Positions 5,832-9,946 of a DNA stretch of 9,946 nucleotides are shown here, piece after piece. The DNA is from JACPNA01 sp964429715 (GTDB lineage Archaea; Nanobdellota; Nanobdellia; Woesearchaeales; GW2011-AR9): positions 1-9,946 of the forward strand of contig CAYSCV010000053.1 in the NCBI GenBank assembly GCA_964429715.1. Reading direction: 5' to 3'. A program made the translations under genes and the position numbers. The notes below the pieces were generated by a model. That model was not told the origin of the DNA, did no database searches, and worked only from the letters and a program-made list of their open reading frames with translations. Within the stretch, counting starts at the first letter, position 1, and the number at the start of each line of letters is the position of its first letter.

Positions 5832-7633
5832 TTTTTCTCCGGTATTCGTCCAAACACCCAATCAATCGTGTACGTTTTATGATCTCCGCAACCAATCAAC
5901 TGCGTAGGAAAACATCCATACGACGATGTACATAACTCCACTTTATTTATCCCTTGCACCAAAAAATCTTGTGTCACATGAAACGTATACTGCGCTCCCG
6001 GCTCAACCACCACTTTCTCTTGAACCGGCCACCCCTGCTGCCAATTCATCCATGGCTGTAAATCAAGTGTCTTATGATTTCGAACAACCATATTCACTCT
6101 CGTTTCTGTCTCACACTTTTCAATTTTCTGCACCGCTGCAAAAGAAAAATATTTTCCCTCTCCATCCACTGCATAAATCTGCTCACCAGAAAGAGCCACA
6201 TACATCTTCTGTTGCATCCCGCTCTCCAAACGCACTTTCTGTGAACATCCATTCATCGACGTACACAACTCAATCTGCGTCCCGCTTGCCGGAATCATCC
6301 GCTCATCAATAAAAAAACGATACTCCTCTCCTGCATTCAACACCACTCGTTCTGTAGGTCCATGTCCAAAAGTATACCAATTCAACCACACACTCTCTTG
6401 ACTCACCCCCTCATTTTGAAAAAGAATCTCAACCATGGTATCAACAGAACTATACTCGTGACTTGGGCACTGAAAACTCTCTTTCCAAAAAATTCCTTGT
6501 CGATCTAACTCTTTTCCCGCATCCTTTTTATTCTTTGTAGGATTATTATTCGTGTTATCATCAATCCCCGTAACATGCGAAATACAACTACACCCAATCT
6601 GTAAATAATATTTTGGCACAGGATTAGATTCAACCCCCCATTCTTTACCATAACTATCACTACAACACCATTGCGGCAGACCATTCTGATTTATCGAACT
6701 TCCAATATCTTCATTTGTTGGTTGTTTTGGTGTAAAATTATAATGTGGTGCATTCACATCAACAATCCCAATCACTTTCTTCTCACACGTCCATTTATAC
6801 AACGGCATCCAGCACTTCTCAACGTTCATAAAATTTCCCCAAATATACTCCGCAGTGCACAACCGTTGCTTCTCAATTTTTATTCCATCACTACAATACT
6901 TCTTCTCAACTGTTCCCGGCACACAACATTCTGCTAACTCATCAATCTTCCCATTACAATCATTATCTTTGCCATCACACACCTCTTTTTGCTGTTTTGG
7001 TGCATCACAAACTGTTTTCTTTCCCTCACAATACAGCTTCCCCCAACCACATGAAGTCTGACACACATCAGAAAGATCATCCGTCTTTCCATTACAATCA
7101 TCATCAATCAAATTACAAATATCTTTTACACCAGGATGAATATCCTTATCCCCATCATTACAATCATTGTTATTATCAACATATTTTTTTGGAGCAGGGC
7201 AGTCTAACACATATTTTTCACTTCCATATCCATCTCCATCCGAATCAGAATACCATTTTATAGGCACAGCATACTCATCCGTTTGCCCATTACAATTATC
7301 ATCAATCTTATTACAAAGTTCCGTGGCATTTGGATGAATTTTCTCATTTGCATCATTGCAATCCCGATTATCAATTACATATCCTTTCGGTATTGCCGCA
7401 CCTTGAGCAACATAAGTATACGCCTCTGCCGGTGCATTTTTGTCATAACATCTCGTATCCCCAAACCCATCATTATCTTTATCCGCACAATACCTATTTC
7501 CATCCAATCCATAATTGCTACAACTCAAATCCCCTAACATAGCAAGTCCCATCCCTGCACGAAATAAAATAGGTACCATTTTTCTCCTCAACCAACTCTG
7601 ATTCAAAATCTGTTCGAGCGTTGTCATCATCAT
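5828..7633 (-). CDS. Secreted multi-repeat MopE-type metal-binding protein with duplicated C-terminal domain
   Basis: 601 aa with 33 Cys, the largest protein here. The start ATG 7633 has GAGGAG nine bases upstream, and the previous stop is at 7638. The N-terminus carries TLEQIL, then WLRRKM and a hydrophobic segment (about 19-36) ending LSC. C38 may be lipidated, but D35 at the -3 position is not canonical. Two full MopE repeats lie at about 49-121 (DKDNDGFGD, DNRDCND, LCNKIDDNCNGQTDE) and 127-186 (DSDGDGYG, NNNDCND, ICNLIDDDCNGKTDD). A half repeat is at 216-233 (VCDGKDNDCNGKIDE). These Asp/Asn-rich loops fit Ca or metal binding, known for MopE of Methylococcus. The middle is Cys-rich (236-350). 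The C-terminal part holds two related domains, about 399-480 and 513-591, sharing 'W.NW', 'E.VV...G..Y.F' and ELCTSxxGC. This part I do not recognise; a beta-sandwich binding module is a guess. The product is surely extracytoplasmic if exported. Confidence 0.85.
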   Translation of the reverse strand: MMMTTLEQILNQSWLRRKMVPILFRAGMGLAMLGDLSCSNYGLDGNRYCADKDNDGFGDTRCYDKNAPAEAYTYVAQGAAIPKGYVIDNRDCNDANEKIHPNATELCNKIDDNCNGQTDEYAVPIKWYSDSDGDGYGSEKYVLDCPAPKKYVDNNNDCNDGDKDIHPGVKDICNLIDDDCNGKTDDLSDVCQTSCGWGKLYCEGKKTVCDAPKQQKEVCDGKDNDCNGKIDELAECCVPGTVEKKYCSDGIKIEKQRLCTAEYIWGNFMNVEKCWMPLYKWTCEKKVIGIVDVNAPHYNFTPKQPTNEDIGSSINQNGLPQWCCSDSYGKEWGVESNPVPKYYLQIGCSCISHVTGIDDNTNNNPTKNKKDAGKELDRQGIFWKESFQCPSHEYSSVDTMVEILFQNEGVSQESVWLNWYTFGHGPTERVVLNAGEEYRFFIDERMIPASGTQIELCTSMNGCSQKVRLESGMQQKMYVALSGEQIYAVDGEGKYFSFAAVQKIEKCETETRVNMVVRNHKTLDLQPWMNWQQGWPVQEKVVVEPGAQYTFHVTQDFLVQGINKVELCTSSYGCFPTQLIGCGDHKTYTIDWVFGRIPEKK

Positions 7634-7637
7634 TTTT

Positions 7638-8402
7638 TCAATCTCCTCGTTGATACGGAAACATTCTTGAAATAGATTTTATTTTCCCCTTTTCCATTGA
7701 AAGCAAAAGCGAACACTCCTTCGCCGTTTGTGAAAAAGCATCAAAATAATGGCTTCCTTTATTATCTAAGAGTATGTCCATCTCAACACAATTAGCTTCT
7801 TCACCTTTACGTAATTCATATTGGACTTTTGCCCCCATAATTTTCTCAAATTCTCCCTTTCTATCCGTCATACTTTTTTCTATAAAATTGTCATAATTCT
7901 CCCGACTCACTTCCCGCACCACAACTTGTGAAACATACACCATTGCTCGTTCTTTCATTTCCTCAATTTCGTCCAACCCTTCAATCAGATATACTCTCTG
8001 GCCCAATCGCACTTCAATTGGGGTAGGATTGTACGTAAACCCCTCATTAAATTGATAAAACAAAACTTTCTCACTCAAAGGGATAATAGTGTCCCACACT
8101 TCCTTCTTATTATACTCTGATTGGACTTTGAGATAATCTTTCAGAAACGAACCATTCACAAGCGTTCCTATTCCTGTTGTTACAACACCCAACCCGCCCC
8201 AAAATAAAGAAAACGCTTCTCCTCCTGTCAACATATATCCAGACAAAACCGCTCCTGCTCCGAAACATAAAGTACTAACAAGCGAACCAGTAATCTCATT
8301 CTTAAGCTTCTCTTCCGCTTTCGTTGGCATACTTTCAGCAAGTTGTACCAATTCTTTTTCCGCTTGCGTTCCACTTTCTAAAATATGTTCGAGCATTTTC
8401 AT
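7638..8402 (-). CDS. Membrane protein of unknown function with a TM hairpin (start uncertain, next to gap)
   Basis: I do not recognise this family. From ATG 8402 (MKMLEHILESGTQAEKELVQ) there is a helical, charged N-terminal region to about residue 40. Two hydrophobic segments follow (SLVSTLCFGAGAVLSGYML and FSLFWGGLGVVTTGIGTLV) that would form a membrane hairpin. A mixed alpha/beta domain of about 170 residues, poor in Cys, ends FPYQRGD. Low Cys content and no signal peptide set it apart from its secreted neighbours; both termini may be cytoplasmic, so it could anchor or couple the surface proteins to the cell (inference). The bases upstream of 8409 are an N gap, so the real start may lie further up, and joining to the fragment at 8509-8555 is not established. 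The MLEHIL start resembles TLEQIL of the next gene even in DNA (GCTCGAACA.ATTTT in both), arguing that 8402 or 8396 is a genuine start. Its stop at 7638 is four bases before the next ATG. Confidence 0.6.
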   Translation of the reverse strand: MKMLEHILESGTQAEKELVQLAESMPTKAEEKLKNEITGSLVSTLCFGAGAVLSGYMLTGGEAFSLFWGGLGVVTTGIGTLVNGSFLKDYLKVQSEYNKKEVWDTIIPLSEKVLFYQFNEGFTYNPTPIEVRLGQRVYLIEGLDEIEEMKERAMVYVSQVVVREVSRENYDNFIEKSMTDRKGEFEKIMGAKVQYELRKGEEANCVEMDILLDNKGSHYFDAFSQTAKECSLLLSMEKGKIKSISRMFPYQRGD

Positions 8403-8408
8403 TTTTTT

Positions 8409-8508
8409 NNNNNNNNNNNNNNNNNNNNNNNNNNNNNNNNNNNNNNNNNNNNNNNNNNNNNNNNNNNNNNNNNNNNNNNNNNNNNNNNNNNNNNNNNNNN
8501 NNNNNNNN
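8409..8508. other. Assembly gap of 100 N
   Basis: Exactly 100 N, the usual scaffolder placeholder for a gap of unknown size. Reading frame across it is meaningless. It may hide the rest of the gene starting at 8555 and the ribosome binding site of the gene at 8402, or additional genes. Confidence 0.95.
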
Positions 8509-8555
8509 GTTGCCAGCGCCAAACCCATCACGATCGTTTCAATTGTTTTTGTCAT
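8509..8555 (-). CDS. N-terminal fragment of a secreted or membrane protein, interrupted by gap
   Basis: ATG 8555 (MTKTIETIVMGLALA) lies eight bases after a strong GGAGGAGG (8564-8571), so this is a real translation start. An earlier in-frame ATG at 8573 overlaps the previous stop (TAATG) but has no suitable site. The hydrophobic IVMGLALA suggests the beginning of a signal peptide. TIETIV resembles the L-E motif of the other starts. It is either the start of the membrane protein at 7638-8402 or a separate gene swallowed by the gap. Confidence 0.6.
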
Positions 8556-8563
8556 TTTATTTT

Positions 8564-8571
8564 CCTCCTCC
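8564..8571 (-). promoter_or_regulatory. Ribosome binding site GGAGGAGG deciding the start at 8555
   Basis: A double GGAGGAGG eight bases before ATG 8555, the strongest Shine-Dalgarno in the window. It lies downstream of the alternative ATG 8573 and so rules that one out as the main start. Confidence 0.7.
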
Positions 8572-8572
8572 A

Positions 8573-8848
8573 TTAATACCCTTTATCCACTGGCTCTTTT
8601 GGCTCTTTTGAAGGCGATCTACAGTAACACTCACATTCATTTTGCGATGCTCCTTCTGGTTTACTGCAATAGACAAATTGCTCGCCAGGACATTTCAAAT
8701 CCGTCTCTTTCTTACAGTATTCTTGTTTTTCAAATAAGTTGCATCCTCCCACTCCTGCAGCTAACACGGTTGCCGTAACATACATTCCAATGTTTTTTCC
8801 TACTTTCTCTAAAGTTGTATATTTATTTCCTATTTTTTCTTCTAGCAT
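8573..8848 (-). CDS. Small Cys-rich lipoprotein
   Basis: 91 aa from ATG 8848, which has GAGG nine bases upstream; the alternative ATG 8863 lacks a good site. The N-terminus MLEEKIGNKYTTLEKVGKNI is followed by a hydrophobic segment ending VLAAGVGGC, a canonical lipobox with C36 as the lipidated residue. The mature part is only about 55 residues with six further Cys (EYC, LKC, VYC and ECECYC), enough for three disulfides. It ends in a Lys/Pro/Glu tail (SPSKEPKEPVDKGY). A small disulfide knot on a lipid anchor is predicted. No family is recognised. Its stop is 17 bases before the next start (ATG 8555), and the previous gene's stop is 16 bases before ATG 8848, so it is certainly co-transcribed. 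Confidence 0.75.
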   Translation of the reverse strand: MLEEKIGNKYTTLEKVGKNIGMYVTATVLAAGVGGCNLFEKQEYCKKETDLKCPGEQFVYCSKPEGASQNECECYCRSPSKEPKEPVDKGY

Positions 8849-8864
8849 AGTTTCATTCCTCATT

Positions 8865-9929
8865 TCATTTTACAAGTTTATCTAAAAAACAACTCATGGT
8901 TTTCCATTGTTGTTCTGAAAAATTACTTCGACACTGGCCATAATAAGACATTAGATTATGAGTGTCTGGAGCACAACTTTTAGATGAACAATCAGAATCC
9001 AACGTACAACTTGAAAAGTTTAAACCACAACTTTCCCAACCAAAATCAGGTGGCGTATCACAAATAAAATCCCCTGTTTGATCACAGGGATTGTAACTTG
9101 ATTTATATATGCTGGAAGGTGTGCATTTACTCTGTCCACACACTGAATCTTCAAACGTATGATACAATCCAAATTCATGACCCATTTCATGGAGAACTGT
9201 GTTATTAGGTCCAGTATCATCCCCTGCTAATACCATACCTTCCCATAAGCCAAGACGTGTCATGCCGGCATATTTACCTATACCCGTCGAAGGATTATAA
9301 TTAAGCGAATTGACGTAAACGACAGGATAATACCCTGGATATTTGTCACCATATTTTAGAATGGTATCTAAATCATCTATCTTTGCATTCCAGAGTGTAG
9401 AATTATGAATATACTCGGTTTTATATTGTTTAAAAGATACACCTATTTTTGAAAAAGTATTGTTCAAAACAAAAAAATCGTTGGCAATCCTTTGTTCTGA
9501 AACGGCAGATTCATTTTTGGAAGAAACAACGACATACGGCACTATTTTAAGTTCCGATTTTGTATATTTGATATTCCCTTCATATTGATAACAAGGATCT
9601 GGGGGACAAGAACCGGGAATTGTTGACGCTTTCCCATAATTACCTTTTGAAGATTCCATCTCTGCAGATGTTGGATCTGTTTGTTGAAAAGAACTATTAC
9701 TTTGATTTTGCGAACTACCTGAATTAGAGCCATTATTCTGGTTAGCAGAGTCTTTAGAATTATACTCTGAAGAATTATTCGTTGCACTGCTCGTATCTTT
9801 TTCCGCATACATACTTGAAGAAGGATGTGAAGAAGTCTCACAGCCGCTCATCGGAAAAGACATCCCAGCCAACGCACCAAGTGCTGCCATCTTTCGTTTT
9901 AATATCCAATTAATTTTATTTTCAAGCAT
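8865..9929 (-). CDS. M43 (pappalysin/cytophagalysin-like) zinc metalloprotease lipoprotein
   Basis: 354 aa. The start ATG 9929 is nine bases after GGAGG. N-terminus MLENKINWILKRKM, hydrophobic segment, then P-M-S-G-C with C30 as predicted lipid anchor. Residues about 31-95 are a Ser/Asn/Gln-rich low-complexity linker that would hold the enzyme away from the membrane. The catalytic domain (about 125-354) has the zinc motif HEMGHEFGLYH at 247-257 (H247, H251, H257 ligands; E248 general base), the M43 block GDFICDTPPD (286-295), and the Met-turn HNLMSYYG with M327. Conserved Cys are placed as in the family. Relatives such as ulilysin from Methanosarcina are Ca-dependent secreted proteases. An insert rich in Cys (CTLDSDCSSKSC, 308-319) precedes the Met-turn. 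It is the first gene visible in the operon, and may process its neighbours or host surface proteins (inference). Confidence 0.88.
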   Translation of the reverse strand: MLENKINWILKRKMAALGALAGMSFPMSGCETSSHPSSSMYAEKDTSSATNNSSEYNSKDSANQNNGSNSGSSQNQSNSSFQQTDPTSAEMESSKGNYGKASTIPGSCPPDPCYQYEGNIKYTKSELKIVPYVVVSSKNESAVSEQRIANDFFVLNNTFSKIGVSFKQYKTEYIHNSTLWNAKIDDLDTILKYGDKYPGYYPVVYVNSLNYNPSTGIGKYAGMTRLGLWEGMVLAGDDTGPNNTVLHEMGHEFGLYHTFEDSVCGQSKCTPSSIYKSSYNPCDQTGDFICDTPPDFGWESCGLNFSSCTLDSDCSSKSCAPDTHNLMSYYGQCRSNFSEQQWKTMSCFLDKLVK

Positions 9930-9938
9930 AATCTTAAG

Positions 9939-9943
9939 CCTCC
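9939..9943 (-). promoter_or_regulatory. Ribosome binding site of the metalloprotease gene
   Basis: GGAGG on the minus strand, nine bases before ATG 9929. No promoter is visible in the remaining 3 bases, so whether the operon starts here or continues upstream is unknown. Confidence 0.7.
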
Positions 9944-9946
9944 GTT

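Noticed and set aside
6940..7390. Recurring CCATTACAATCAT-like DNA, possibly a CRISPR or tandem repeat
   Set aside because: The copies are degenerate, irregularly spaced and encode the D.NCNG loops of the MopE repeats.
3426..7542. Many plus-strand open frames opposite the operon (for example 5926-6312, 6997-7263)
   Set aside because: They are rich in His, Pro, Ser and Thr, lack ribosome sites and lie antisense to well-supported genes, so they are shadows of those genes.
5764..7600. Tat signals (RR in the leaders at about 5770 and 7580)
   Set aside because: Neither RRVKNS nor RRKMVP fits the S/T-RR-x-F-L-K pattern well.
7638..8573. One continuous 311-aa protein across the gap
   Set aside because: The frame passes through 100 placeholder N whose true length is unknown.
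1..9946. Recoded stop codons (CPR/Gracilibacteria type)
   Set aside because: TGA ends several genes at sites with matching downstream starts, so the standard code applies.

Overview
The window most likely comes from a DPANN-type archaeon (Woesearchaeota/Pacearchaeota-like) recovered from a metagenome. The evidence for this is a two-HTH Lrp/AsnC regulator of the kind I associate with these archaea, TATA-like boxes about 26-30 bases upstream of several starts, AT-rich DNA, Shine-Dalgarno sites in a compact operon, and a series of secreted Cys-rich proteins with MopE-type repeats. The standard genetic code is used: TAA, TAG and TGA all end genes here. A bacterial origin is not excluded, because the MopE, 'CG.xGCGG' and Cys-rich modules are also typical of Myxococcota/Bradymonadales.

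Layout. Positions 1-24 are residual Illumina adapter, so the left contig edge is artificial. Positions 25-327 (-) hold the N-terminal part of an Asp/Glu racemase-family enzyme. It is divergent from a double-domain Lrp/AsnC regulator (477-1451, +) across a 149-bp AT-rich promoter region with two inverted repeats. Everything from 1495 to 9929 is on the minus strand: a run of secreted or membrane proteins, read from 9929 downward. In order these are an M43-like metalloprotease lipoprotein, a small Cys-rich lipoprotein, a gene start cut by a 100-N gap, a two-TM membrane protein, a 601-aa MopE-repeat protein, a 312-aa MopE plus Cys-rich lipoprotein, a 515-aa Cys-rich/propeller-like lipoprotein, a leucine-rich-repeat lipoprotein and a 168-aa lipoprotein with four Cys in its mature part. 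From 9929 to 3329 the visible junctions are 1-24 bases or ATGA/TAATG overlaps, and most starts have a GGAGG-like site, so this part reads as one operon (the junction inside the N gap cannot be seen). The last two genes have looser spacing and their own candidate TATA boxes.

Working together. Nearly every product has a hydrophobic N-terminal segment ending in Cys (lipobox-like), followed by extracellular-type modules rich in disulfides, Ca-binding-like motifs or repeats. I infer a surface-displayed set of lipid-anchored adhesion, binding and proteolysis proteins. Two features stand out. Seven of the nine gene starts share a short 'L/I-E-x-I/V/K' motif before the hydrophobic segment. The LRR gene is bracketed by 108-bp direct repeats that duplicate the exact 3' end, up to the stop codon, of the gene upstream of it.
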